The position numbers were made by a program, and so were the translations under genes. Below the pieces are notes generated by a model. The model had not been told where the DNA came from. It saw nothing but the letters and a program-made list of their open reading frames with translations, and did no database searches. From Mobilitalea sibirica (GTDB taxonomy: Bacteria; Bacillota; Clostridia; Lachnospirales; Lachnospiraceae), in contig NZ_JAEAGR010000009.1 in the NCBI RefSeq assembly GCF_015999265.1, positions 1 to 64,000 of the forward strand: a stretch of 64,000 bases of DNA. The letters run 5' to 3'. Shown here piece after piece: positions 26,851 to 36,380 of this stretch. Every line of letters starts with the position of its first letter. The stretch's first letter is position 1.

Positions 26851-26898
26851 GTGCAAAAGCAAAAGACTATGCAGCTTTGTACGCAGCAGCTTATCTGA
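26851..26898 (+). CDS. Putative 15-aa leader peptide before the secreted BIG2/CBM genes
   Basis: A GTG codon at 26851 follows a near-perfect ribosome site (AAAGGAGGTG) and opens a 15-codon frame (MQKQKTMQLCTQQLI) that ends in TGA at 26898. It lies 99 bases before the next gene in an otherwise non-coding leader. The quality of the ribosome site is the main support. A translated leader controlling the downstream gene, or a chance frame, are both possible. Confidence 0.35.
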   Translation: MQKQKTMQLCTQQLI

Positions 26899-26997
26899 GG
26901 TGTTAAGGGAGAGTTAACTATATCACGGGGGTATAACTCAGATAACGGGACAGACAATAGGTACATCGTTGATAATTTAGAGGAGGTAAAAAGCAAA

Positions 26998-28632
26998 ATG
27001 AGTAAGAAATGCAAAAGAGCATGTAAAATGCTTACTACGTTAGCCCTCGCAGTAGCAATGGTAACAACCATGTTAGTTCCTGCCCTGGCAGCAGTAGAAA
27101 AAAAAGCTCCGACATTGAATGCTACAAAGAAAACGATTGTAATCGGTAAGACATTTAATTTCAACATCAATAACAAAATCAAGGGATCCTCATACGAGTG
27201 GACATCCAGCAATGAAGATGTTGTTACAGTGAATGAGAAAAATGGTGTTGTTACCGGTGTAGCAAAAGGTCAGGCAAATATTCATTGTAAAATCGATGTT
27301 TCCGGAACAACCTATCGGTTAACGGCAAAAGTAACGGTATTAAAACCGGCTGTTAAGGTTGAGATATCCAACCCAGTAGATAGTCTTGATGTAAAGGAGT
27401 ACTACAGACTTAAAACAAAACTTACACCGGAAAGTTCCGATGATATCATTACATGGACATCCAGTGATGAAGACATCGCGGATATCGAAAAAGATGGCTC
27501 ATTCGTAGCAAAGAAATCCGGAAAAGTAACTTTTACCGCGAAAGCTTTAAGCGGAAGAAGTGCCAGTGTAACAATCAAGATTTTAAAAGACGGTGAGGAG
27601 TATGTTGAAGAAGAAGAAACCGAAACACCGGATGATGATGAAATAACAGAAGATAAGAAAGATGACGTAAAAGTCATTAAGACAGTATATAGTGAGGACT
27701 TTGCTTCTTCAAGCGGCGGTTTCACTGGAAGAGGTGCTGCAAAAGTATCTCAGACGACTGCCGGTATGGCGGCTGAAGGTGGTAAAGGTTATCTATCAGT
27801 AACAGACCGTACTGCAAACTGGAATGGTGCTACCGTAGATGTTACAAATCTTGTAACACCTGGTGCAACCTATAGAGTATCCGGTTGGGTAAGATTTACT
27901 TCTGGAGAAGATGTAGAAGTATTAAAGATCTCACAACAAAGAGATGATAAGGATGGAACCGGATATCCGATGGTTAGTGGAGATGTAGAAGTAGAAAAAG
28001 GTAAATGGACTAAAATCTCCGGTATCATGGAAGTGTCTCCAAGTACAACAAATAGTAATGTTTACTTTGAGGCGAACAACTTAATAGATTTCTATGTCGA
28101 TAATGTTGTTATAGAACAGATTGAAGCTGAGCTTATTAAAGAAGATGTTGTTGAAGTTGAGAAAGCAAAAGTTGGCGATAGCGTTTATGAAAATGATTTC
28201 GAAGGTGAAAAAGTACTCGATCCAAGAGGAAGCTCGGAACGCACAATAACAACGAAGTATGCTCACAATGGTAAGGCTAGTCTTGAAGTTAAGCGTAGTG
28301 CAGGTTGGGATGGTGCAGGTGTAAGATTTAATTTAGCCAATAACATCATAAAGGCAAGCTACTTTGGTAAGACAGTTCATACCAGTGTGTATGTAATGTA
28401 TGACGAAGGCCCTGATGAAGTAAACTTTAAGTTAAACAATAAATTAGAGAAGGCAGATAATTCAGATAACATTCTCTCACAGATTCCTGTTAAAAAGGGT
28501 GAATGGACCAAAATTGAGGCTGATTGTTATATAGCAGATGGTGCTACAGGAGATATGATATTCATAGAAACTGAAAATAATGACGCACTGACCTTCTATA
28601 TGGACGATATAGAACTCAAGGTTGTCAAATAA
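26998..28632 (+). CDS. Secreted BIG2 / carbohydrate-binding-module protein
   Basis: 544 residues. Signal peptide 1-31 (ending PALA). Two BIG2 immunoglobulin-like domains follow (about 36-115 and 118-195; YEWTSSNEDVVTVNEKNGVVTGVAKGQ and ITWTSSDEDIADIEKDGSFVAK-type pattern). An acidic linker comes next (about 199-225), then two CBM4/9/22-type beta-sandwiches (about 228-375, ending NNLIDFYVDNVVIEQ, and about 390-544, ending ALTFYMDDIELKVVK). No catalytic domain, SLH repeats or sortase motif is seen. AGGAGG before the ATG. It is followed 36 bases later by a related larger protein. Probably a xylan-binding surface or secreted protein. Confidence 0.82.
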   Translation: MSKKCKRACKMLTTLALAVAMVTTMLVPALAAVEKKAPTLNATKKTIVIGKTFNFNINNKIKGSSYEWTSSNEDVVTVNEKNGVVTGVAKGQANIHCKIDVSGTTYRLTAKVTVLKPAVKVEISNPVDSLDVKEYYRLKTKLTPESSDDIITWTSSDEDIADIEKDGSFVAKKSGKVTFTAKALSGRSASVTIKILKDGEEYVEEEETETPDDDEITEDKKDDVKVIKTVYSEDFASSSGGFTGRGAAKVSQTTAGMAAEGGKGYLSVTDRTANWNGATVDVTNLVTPGATYRVSGWVRFTSGEDVEVLKISQQRDDKDGTGYPMVSGDVEVEKGKWTKISGIMEVSPSTTNSNVYFEANNLIDFYVDNVVIEQIEAELIKEDVVEVEKAKVGDSVYENDFEGEKVLDPRGSSERTITTKYAHNGKASLEVKRSAGWDGAGVRFNLANNIIKASYFGKTVHTSVYVMYDEGPDEVNFKLNNKLEKADNSDNILSQIPVKKGEWTKIEADCYIADGATGDMIFIETENNDALTFYMDDIELKVVK

Positions 28633-28668
28633 GAAACCCTATTTCATGATAGAAGGAGGAGAAAATAA

Positions 28669-31600
28669 GTGAATAAAAGGCTATTTAAAAAGGCGTTTTC
28701 AGCTGTTTTAACGGCTGCGTTGCTCTTAACGAGTAATGGTGTTGCTTCTTTAAATGCTTCTGCCGCAGAGAAGGTTTATGTAGAAGGAGTTTACACTAAT
28801 TTTCAGAAAGCAACGATGGCAACCAATACAACAAAGCAAATTAGTACCTATGTTGAACCGGAGAATGCTACTATACAGAAGATGAAATTTAAATCTTCTG
28901 ATAAAGATGTAGTATATGTTACCACTACAGGTTTAGTAAAAGCACTTGCACCCGGTAAAGCAACCATAACTGTAACAGCATTGGATGGAAGTAGCCAGTA
29001 TGAAAAAGTTGTAATAACCGTATTAGAAGATCTGCTTATTACAGATAAGAACGTAGATACGGAGAATGAAGTAATTGTAATCGATAAGACTTATGGGAAC
29101 GTGACTATTGATGAGTCCGTTGGAGATGCAGACATATATCTTGCCGGAGTTAATGTAAAGAATAAACTCATCTTAGAAAGTGGAGAATATTCTGTATATA
29201 CATATGATTCTGATATGAATGAGGTTGTTATCGACGAAGCTCAGGCAGATGAAGAGATTGTATCTTTTACTACAGAGGATGAGAACGAAGATTCAAAGAC
29301 ACCTAAGCTTGTTGTAGGAAGCAATACAAAAGTATCCAACCTTCAAGCAAAAGTTAATGCCATGATTAAGCAGGAAGACGGTTCTGAAATTGAAGGACTA
29401 ACATTTACTCAAGATAAGGATGGCAAAATCACCTTATTCTTAGAAGGGTATGTAGGTAATATTCTTTTGGATGCTTCCTTCGGTGATATGGAAATTGTAT
29501 CTACCGGAAGTAAAATAGGTAATGTTTCTGTTAGCGGTGGCGAGAATGCCGGTAATGTTGTATTAACCGATGCAGGGGATTCTGAAATCGATAATTTAAC
29601 TCTCACTGGAGCAGCTAAAATCGAAGTAGCAGTTCCTACGAAGGAAGTTACGATTGATGAAAAGGCAAAAGGTTCATCCCTTACAACCAAAGGTAGCGTT
29701 GGAACTATTAAGAACGCCGGTGCAGAAAGCAAGATCAAAGTAGGCGGAACAGTAGATAATTTTGTTTCTGAAGGTAAAAAAGCTGATATTGATGTTGCTA
29801 AGGGCGGCTATGTTGGTACTATTGATCTTACAGGTGAAAGTTCCCTACTCTACGGTGCCGGTGAAGTATCTGAGGCATATGTAAATGCTGATAACTGTAG
29901 AATTGATACTGTCAATACCCTTGTTACCGTTGGTGAGGCTAAAGGCACTAATGTACAAGGATCTGATGTAAAAGCAGGTTCATCAACTACAACAGAACCA
30001 CCGGCTATAGGCGGCGGTGGCGGAGGTGGAATTACTATTCCTGAACCTCCTATGGAAATAAATGTTGGTGATGAAATATATGTAAATGATTATGAAGAAG
30101 GACCCCATGGTTTAACCTCCGTTAAAGGAACTGTAAGTATTGCTGTTGTTGATGGAGGAAATGGTGGTGGTAAGGCAGCCAAAATCAGTAGCAAGAGTGC
30201 TGATTGGGCAGGTGCTGGTATCAACCTAGGTGAATACCTTGGAAAACATGTTACAATTCGTATAAAAGCTGATATTAAAGCCGATGAAGATGGAACGTTA
30301 AAAGCTACTGTTAATTATAACTCCAGTGGATACAATCAACCTGAAGGATGTGAGATTGAATTAACAGAAGCAGGTACTTGGTATACACTTAATGGTACCT
30401 TTGAATTAGGTAATGATATTGAAAGTGCAATACTTTACTTTGAATCACCCAACCTAAGTAATTATTATCTTGACAACGTTAGCATTACAGTTGAATCAAT
30501 TGGAGAAGCTATTCGTGTTGAAGGTGTAAGTTTAGATCAGAATGAAATAGAAATTCGTAAACGAGACACAGTGAAACTTAATGCCATTCTTGATCCATTA
30601 AACGCGGATAATAAAAATGTAACATGGGAGTCCGAGAATGCATCTATTGCAAGTGTTGATAATAATGGTAATGTAACGGGTGTAGGTGACGGTACTACAA
30701 GGATTTCTGCAACAACGGCTGATGGCGGCTTTAAAGCATACTGCTCAGTTACTGTCGCAGGTGAAGCACCGGTAATCACTCCTGCACCTGCAGGCTCTGT
30801 AATATTTGATGATATGGAAGTAAATACTACATTAAAAACAATCGGTTGGGGTGCAACTGCTATAACAGCAAAAGTAATTATTGATCCCAATAATTCTAAC
30901 AACCGTTTACTTGAAGTTAAGCCATCAAATTATAATGGAGCTGCAGTTGTTCAAATGACTATTCCGGAAGGAACAACTCTTGGTGACTACGCGAAGATTA
31001 CTTATAAAGCTGCCTGGATATCAGGAGACGTAAATAATAAGACAGTAAGAGCAGAGGCAGGTACCAGCTTGACAGGCCAGTTTGGTAATGAAGGGACAGA
31101 TGCTAGATTAATCGGTACTACAAGCAGAGGTGGTAGCCTTACAACAGCATTGGCCGAAGAGACAATTACTCTTAACGGGACATTGAGTAGTTTGTCTGGA
31201 ACGATTGAATTGGCAATTGGTATCAGCTGCAGTGGTGGTACATATTATCTCGACGATATTGTGCTAGTTCCTAAAACCGGAGGCGGAGGAGATACACCTG
31301 TTAGTCAACCTATATTATCAGCAGATTTTGAAGATGGAAGTACCTATGAGTTGACAGGAACAATAGATACGGGAATATCTTTTGCTGATGAAGGATATAA
31401 CAGCAACAAGAGCATTAAAACAGTGCCCGGAACATCCGGTTTGGGATGGGGAAATCCAGGTTATAGTTTATCATCCTATGCAGGAAAAACAGTTACATTA
31501 ATAACGTATATGAAACATGATGATGCGGAGGCTAAGGAGTTAAAGGCGACTTTCCAAATCAAGAATCCTGCTAATCCGGATGGAGCTTATGATGCAGTTT

Positions 31601-32817
31601 CTCATACTATAGAGCAGGGAGTATGGACACAGTTTGTTAAGGAAGTTGTAATACCGGAAGATGCAACTAGTGTTCATCTATATTTTGAGACTAATTCAGC
31701 ATCAAGCTTCTTTATTGATAACTTTTTACTTTATCAAGGTACACAAGCTCAAGCAGAAGCTGCTTATACAACTTTATTCCCGAGTGTAACACCTTCAGAT
31801 CCATCCATTACATCATACGATTTTGAAGGTGGTGTTTCTACTTTTGACACCATTGGACTTACTGCTGAAGTAATCACAACAGCACAGATGGCTGATGAAG
31901 TTAAGGAGGGATTTGCAACTTCTAATGGATTAAAAGTAGTAAATGATAACTGGAACACAGTGCCTAAAATTGCTATTAATTTACCTGCTGGTACAACATT
32001 GGCCGATTATACTAAACTCACAGCGAGATATTATTCCCTTGCTGGTACAAATGCAAGATATAAAAATGCGTATCTACTTGCTGGAGAAGTTTTAGATTAT
32101 TCAGGTGATACACTTGATGGAAGTAGTAATTTTATAACAAGTGTAAATAATGGCTTTGGCGAAGAAGGAGCATGGAGAACTGTTACATTTGACTTCACAT
32201 CTGACATGGTGTCAGCAGTAACTGGTTCAGCTATCGAAATTGGATTAGGTATGAGTGCACCTGGTGGAGCTACTTATATTCTGGATGATATAGCAGTTCT
32301 TACATCAGATGGTACTGAATTCGTAGTAGAGAACTTTGATGGTGCAGCTCCTCCATTAGGTAAAGTGGGGCAGAGTACGGTTACAACTTCGATAGTAACA
32401 CCAGAGGAAATTGCTGGTTTAATACTTACCAATACATCTAGCAAGGTGCTAAAACTCACCAACACAGATTGGAATCAGGCAGTGAAGCTCGATATAGTAT
32501 TACCGGACGGTAAAACTATTAATGATTATGAAGCAGTTTCCTTCAAAGTATTTATGCCTAGAAATACAGTAGATGCAAACGGGTTTTACTATAAAGATTT
32601 CACTGTAGATTTTGGTACAAACATAACTACTGCAAGCGGTAGAGGATGGAGTACGGCAGATCATAGAGGCATATGGTATAATGTAGATATTACGATTGAT
32701 GAAACTGTTAAAAGTACTATAGGTACAGTAGGAACATTTGAAATTGCTCTTGGCTGTAGCACAGGAGAAACTACCCCCTACTATATTGATGGTGTTAACT
32801 TAGTACCTGTACCGTAA
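28669..32817 (+). CDS. Very large secreted BIG2 / beta-solenoid / multi-CBM protein
   Basis: 1,382 residues, GTG start preceded by AAGGAGGAG. Signal peptide 1-32 (ending NASA). Domains in order: BIG2 (about 34-118), a repetitive Val/Gly/Asp-rich region like a beta-solenoid (about 120-440), a run of seven Gly, a CBM-like sandwich (ending NYYLDNVSITVES), a second BIG2 (VTWESENASIASVDNNGNVTGV), and four more CBM-like sandwiches, each ending in a Y/F-[YIF]-[LI]-D-[DNG] motif (YYLDDIVLV, FFIDNFLLY, YILDDIAVL, YYIDGVNLV). No glycosidase motif or wall anchor is visible. It forms a two-gene unit with the preceding gene and ends in a terminator. Confidence 0.8.
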   Translation: MNKRLFKKAFSAVLTAALLLTSNGVASLNASAAEKVYVEGVYTNFQKATMATNTTKQISTYVEPENATIQKMKFKSSDKDVVYVTTTGLVKALAPGKATITVTALDGSSQYEKVVITVLEDLLITDKNVDTENEVIVIDKTYGNVTIDESVGDADIYLAGVNVKNKLILESGEYSVYTYDSDMNEVVIDEAQADEEIVSFTTEDENEDSKTPKLVVGSNTKVSNLQAKVNAMIKQEDGSEIEGLTFTQDKDGKITLFLEGYVGNILLDASFGDMEIVSTGSKIGNVSVSGGENAGNVVLTDAGDSEIDNLTLTGAAKIEVAVPTKEVTIDEKAKGSSLTTKGSVGTIKNAGAESKIKVGGTVDNFVSEGKKADIDVAKGGYVGTIDLTGESSLLYGAGEVSEAYVNADNCRIDTVNTLVTVGEAKGTNVQGSDVKAGSSTTTEPPAIGGGGGGGITIPEPPMEINVGDEIYVNDYEEGPHGLTSVKGTVSIAVVDGGNGGGKAAKISSKSADWAGAGINLGEYLGKHVTIRIKADIKADEDGTLKATVNYNSSGYNQPEGCEIELTEAGTWYTLNGTFELGNDIESAILYFESPNLSNYYLDNVSITVESIGEAIRVEGVSLDQNEIEIRKRDTVKLNAILDPLNADNKNVTWESENASIASVDNNGNVTGVGDGTTRISATTADGGFKAYCSVTVAGEAPVITPAPAGSVIFDDMEVNTTLKTIGWGATAITAKVIIDPNNSNNRLLEVKPSNYNGAAVVQMTIPEGTTLGDYAKITYKAAWISGDVNNKTVRAEAGTSLTGQFGNEGTDARLIGTTSRGGSLTTALAEETITLNGTLSSLSGTIELAIGISCSGGTYYLDDIVLVPKTGGGGDTPVSQPILSADFEDGSTYELTGTIDTGISFADEGYNSNKSIKTVPGTSGLGWGNPGYSLSSYAGKTVTLITYMKHDDAEAKELKATFQIKNPANPDGAYDAVSHTIEQGVWTQFVKEVVIPEDATSVHLYFETNSASSFFIDNFLLYQGTQAQAEAAYTTLFPSVTPSDPSITSYDFEGGVSTFDTIGLTAEVITTAQMADEVKEGFATSNGLKVVNDNWNTVPKIAINLPAGTTLADYTKLTARYYSLAGTNARYKNAYLLAGEVLDYSGDTLDGSSNFITSVNNGFGEEGAWRTVTFDFTSDMVSAVTGSAIEIGLGMSAPGGATYILDDIAVLTSDGTEFVVENFDGAAPPLGKVGQSTVTTSIVTPEEIAGLILTNTSSKVLKLTNTDWNQAVKLDIVLPDGKTINDYEAVSFKVFMPRNTVDANGFYYKDFTVDFGTNITTASGRGWSTADHRGIWYNVDITIDETVKSTIGTVGTFEIALGCSTGETTPYYIDGVNLVPVP

Positions 32818-32840
32818 TCTAAATAACTTATATTAAAGAT

Positions 32841-32885
32841 AAATAAAAGAAGTTGGATTCCAAATAGAATCCAACTTCTTTATTT
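32841..32885 (+). terminator. Terminator after the large CBM protein gene
   Basis: A long stem pairs 32841-32860 with 32867-32885 (one bulge), with a short loop and T-rich right arm, 23 bases past the stop. Confidence 0.88.
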
Positions 32886-32961
32886 CAGGTTTCTGATAAG
32901 GTTTTGAGGTAGGGTTTAGAGCTATTAGTAAACTTTCTTTATGGTATGTTATAAATAAATC

Positions 32962-32990
32962 TTGAAAACAGTACATAATACGAATATACT
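32962..32990 (+). promoter_or_regulatory. Sigma-A-type promoter of uxuA
   Basis: TTGAAA at 32962-32967, 17-base spacer, TATACT at 32985-32990. It predicts a leader of about 48 bases before the uxuA start. Confidence 0.65.
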
Positions 32991-33044
32991 ATACTTATCT
33001 TAAAAGATGATACTTACTGGAAACAGAAAGGAAGAATTATAAAC

Positions 33045-34118
33045 ATGGATATGACATTACGTTGGTTCGGAAGTAAGCACGACAGTGTAACTCTGGATCA
33101 GATTAAACAAATACCCGGTGTTACCGGAGTAGTTTCCTCATTACACGATATCCCTGTGGGTGAGGCTTGGAAGTTTGAAGATATTTTAAAATTGAAAAAA
33201 GAGGTGGAGGATAGCGGATTAAAGCTAATAGGTATCGAGAGCGTTAATATCCATGAGGATATTAAGATCGGTTTGCCCTCCAGAGAACAATATATTGAAA
33301 ACTATAAGGTATCCCTTGAGAATCTTGGCAAGGCAGATGTACACATGGTGTGCTATAATTTCATGCCAATCTTCGATTGGACAAGAACAGATTTAGCTAT
33401 GGTGCTTGAGGATGGTTCCACGGCATTGGCTTATGATGAAAATATCATTAAAGACATTAAGCCGGAGACTATGTTCGAGCGCATGGAGAAGGAAAGCGGC
33501 GGCTTTGTTCTACCCGGTTGGGAACCTAACCGTAGGGATGAAATTATGGGCTTATTTGAGAAATATAAGGGTGTTACCGCAGAAAAGCTAATGCAGAACT
33601 TAAAATACTTCTTAGATGCCATTATGCCTGTTTGTGAGAAATATCAGATTAAGATGGCAATTCATCCTGATGATCCTGCATGGAGTGTGTTTGGCTTACC
33701 GAGAATTGTTACCAGTGAAAAAGCCTTAGAAGAAATTGCTTCCTTGAATGAAAGTATTTATAATGGATTTACTTTATGTTCCGGTTCTTTAGGAAGCAAC
33801 TTAAAGAATAATCTACCTGAGATTATTCGTAATCCTAAGATCAGTAAGAAAATTCATTTTGCTCATTTAAGAAATATGAAATTTGAAACGGACGGAGTAT
33901 TCCATGAGAGCTCTCACTTATCCTCGGATGGTAACTTTGATATGTATGAGATTGTGAAAGCGTTAGAGGATATCAATTTTGATGGTGTGGTACGTCCTGA
34001 TCATGGAAGAATGATCTGGGGCGAACAGGCAAGACCTGGATACGGATTATATGACAGGGCTCTTGGAGTTGCATATCTGAACGGTCTTTGGGAAGCAATT
34101 AGAAAGAATAAGAAATAG
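33045..34118 (+). CDS. uxuA: Mannonate dehydratase
   Basis: 357 residues, the standard UxuA length and TIM-barrel fold. It dehydrates D-mannonate to 2-keto-3-deoxygluconate (KDG). Candidate metal ligands are H207 (AIHPDDP), C245 (TLCSGSLGS), H274 (HLRN) and D319 (RPDHGR); their spacing closely matches the His-Cys-His-Asp set of characterised UxuA enzymes. The start WFGSKHDSVTL and GVVSSLHDIPVGEAW are family-typical. AAAGGAAG precedes the ATG. It is followed by uxuB, giving the lower half of glucuronate catabolism for uronate released by GH67. Confidence 0.96.
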   Translation: MDMTLRWFGSKHDSVTLDQIKQIPGVTGVVSSLHDIPVGEAWKFEDILKLKKEVEDSGLKLIGIESVNIHEDIKIGLPSREQYIENYKVSLENLGKADVHMVCYNFMPIFDWTRTDLAMVLEDGSTALAYDENIIKDIKPETMFERMEKESGGFVLPGWEPNRRDEIMGLFEKYKGVTAEKLMQNLKYFLDAIMPVCEKYQIKMAIHPDDPAWSVFGLPRIVTSEKALEEIASLNESIYNGFTLCSGSLGSNLKNNLPEIIRNPKISKKIHFAHLRNMKFETDGVFHESSHLSSDGNFDMYEIVKALEDINFDGVVRPDHGRMIWGEQARPGYGLYDRALGVAYLNGLWEAIRKNKK

Positions 34119-34340
34119 TTAGCATGGCATATAAACATAAGATAAATAAAAAAAGAGAAATACTAAGGAAGTATTAATCAACAAATATTAACAAATATAT
34201 ATACTAATAAAAATTTAACTGTCTTGAAGACAAGAGAAAAAGTTTGTATCAGGGTATGTAAAAAATTATACTAACAAGAAGTCACCATATAAATCCTTAA
34301 ATAAACTCTAAATTTTTCATACCCGGAAAGGTAATTTATA

Positions 34341-35942
34341 ATGAAATTAGTTAATTACGACTCTTCCTGGAAGCAGAAAGGCTATGAGCTTCCGGAATAT
34401 GATAGGGAAAAGGTAAGAAAGGCTACTAAGGAAAATCCCACTTGGATACATTTTGGTGCTGGTAATATCTTCAGAGGCTTCCCGGCAGCAGGCTTACAAA
34501 AGATGCTTGATGAAGGAAGCTATGATAAAGGTGTTATAGTAAGTGAAGGCTTTGATTATGAGATTATTGAGAAGGCATATAAGCCCTTTGATGATCTTAG
34601 TCTCTTGGTCGTACTGAAATCAAACGGTAGCATTGAAAAGAAGGTTATCGGCAGCGTGGTTGAATCGATTATCGCTGATGCAGCGAATACAACTGAATGG
34701 GATCGATTAAAAGAGATCTTTAAAAATCCTTCCCTACAGTTGGCCAGCTTTACAATTACGGAAAAGGGTTACAGTCTAGTGGATTCTAAGGGTGATTACC
34801 TTGGTGTAGTAGTCAATGATTTTGAAGCAGGAATGGATAAACCTATGCATATCATGGGTAAAATCACAGCTTTAATGGTTGAAAGATACAAGAACGGAGC
34901 TGCTCCGATTGCTTTGGTTAGTATGGATAACTGCTCTCATAATGGGGACAAGCTTTATGCAGCGGTTGAAACCTATGCTAAGACCTGGGTCCTTAAAGGA
35001 TATGTTGAAGAGGGATTTTTAAAATATATCAAGGATGAGAAGAAAGTGGCATTTCCTTGGAGTATGATTGACAAAATCACTCCGAGACCGGATGATAAGG
35101 TTAAGCAAATGCTTCTGGAGGATGATTTTGAGGATACGGATCTAATTATCACCAGCAAGAACACTTATACAGCTGCATTTGTCAATGCGGAAGAGACAGA
35201 GTATCTTGTAATTGAAGACACGTTCCCGAACGGAAGACCTCCGTTTGAGAAAGCAGGCTTTCTTTTTACCGACCGGGAAACAGTGGATAAGGTAGAGAAG
35301 ATGAAGGTATGTACCTGCTTAAATCCTCTTCATACAGCTCTTGCGATATTCGGATGCTTGTTATCTTACCAGACAATCTGGGAAGAGATGAGGGATACAG
35401 AACTTAATAAATTAGTTAACAAAATTGGATATGTGGAAGGCATGCCGGTGGTAGTCAATCCCGGTGTTCTAGATCCTCAGGATTTTATTAAGGCAGTGTT
35501 AGATCTTCGTCTTCCGAATCCTTTCATGCCGGATGCACCACAAAGAATTGCAACTGATACCTCTCAAAAGATACCCATCCGTTTTGGTGAGACAATTAAG
35601 GCATATCATAATAGTGATAGCTTAAATGTGAATGACCTTACTTTAATACCCCTAACCATTGCCGGCTGGTGCAGATACCTAATGGGTATTGATGATAACG
35701 GGAATGAGTTTACTCCGAGTCCGGACCCATTACTTTCAGAATTGCAGGGTTTTGTAAAGAATGTCAAATTGGGTGATACCAATTTGGATAAAGATCTACT
35801 GAAACCAATCTTATCAAATGACAAAATATTTGCTGTAAATTTATATGAGGTAGGTTTGGGAGAAAAGATTGAAGGAATGTTCAAGGAGTTGATAGCCGAT
35901 AAAGGCGCAGTTAGAGAAACCTTAAAGAAGTATCTTGGTTAG
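34341..35942 (+). CDS. uxuB: Fructuronate reductase (mannitol dehydrogenase family)
   Basis: 533 residues, a polyol-type long-chain dehydrogenase that interconverts D-fructuronate and D-mannonate with NAD(H). The N-terminal nucleotide-binding start is WIHFGAGNIFRGF. The family catalytic motif is present as K322, N328 and H331 (KVCTCLNPLH). GGAAAGG precedes the ATG. Context with uxuA and GH67 favours fructuronate reductase over mannitol or tagaturonate activity. The partner isomerase UxaC and the KDG kinase and aldolase are not in the window. Confidence 0.9.
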   Translation: MKLVNYDSSWKQKGYELPEYDREKVRKATKENPTWIHFGAGNIFRGFPAAGLQKMLDEGSYDKGVIVSEGFDYEIIEKAYKPFDDLSLLVVLKSNGSIEKKVIGSVVESIIADAANTTEWDRLKEIFKNPSLQLASFTITEKGYSLVDSKGDYLGVVVNDFEAGMDKPMHIMGKITALMVERYKNGAAPIALVSMDNCSHNGDKLYAAVETYAKTWVLKGYVEEGFLKYIKDEKKVAFPWSMIDKITPRPDDKVKQMLLEDDFEDTDLIITSKNTYTAAFVNAEETEYLVIEDTFPNGRPPFEKAGFLFTDRETVDKVEKMKVCTCLNPLHTALAIFGCLLSYQTIWEEMRDTELNKLVNKIGYVEGMPVVVNPGVLDPQDFIKAVLDLRLPNPFMPDAPQRIATDTSQKIPIRFGETIKAYHNSDSLNVNDLTLIPLTIAGWCRYLMGIDDNGNEFTPSPDPLLSELQGFVKNVKLGDTNLDKDLLKPILSNDKIFAVNLYEVGLGEKIEGMFKELIADKGAVRETLKKYLG

Positions 35943-36380
35943 AACATTGATCGATCAAATTAAGATATATCAAATAATTAATCCTAAGCATCTTATTAAG
36001 GTATTCAGCCCTAACAAAGTGGATAAAAAAATTTAGTTAACTGCTAATGTGATTACTCCCCTACTAAGGTTATTACAACGCAATCAGTGTAAAACTTACC
36101 GGGAGTAAAGACACGATAGATAAGTAAATCCTATATGTAATCAAATATTAGTTATAAGCAGGATGAGATCTGAGCAGTAAATATGACGATTTTTAATTAA
36201 ATTTGCTGTTATTTCCAATACGATTTATAAAAGTATAGGAAATAACAGCTTTTTGTTATAAGAGGTATATGCCTCGTGGAAGTTATTTCTTAGGATCTAG
36301 ATTAATTAGGTTAGAATTAGATATTTACAAAAGTAATTTTTTTATTCGATTCTTGTTCCATATAAACGTCATCTATTTTA
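35943..36380. other. Intergenic region between convergent uxuB and YyaL-type gene
   Basis: 438 bases. It contains the uxuB terminator at 36205-36256 and an 8-bp inverted repeat TTACTCCC (36053-36060) / GGGAGTAA (36101-36108) with a 40-base loop. I see no coding frame or promoter. Confidence 0.4.
36205..36256 (+). terminator. Terminator downstream of uxuB
   Basis: A perfect 12-bp stem (36205-36216 with 36238-36249) is followed by TTTTTG. It lies about 260 bases past uxuB, between convergent genes, and may work in both directions. Confidence 0.75.
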
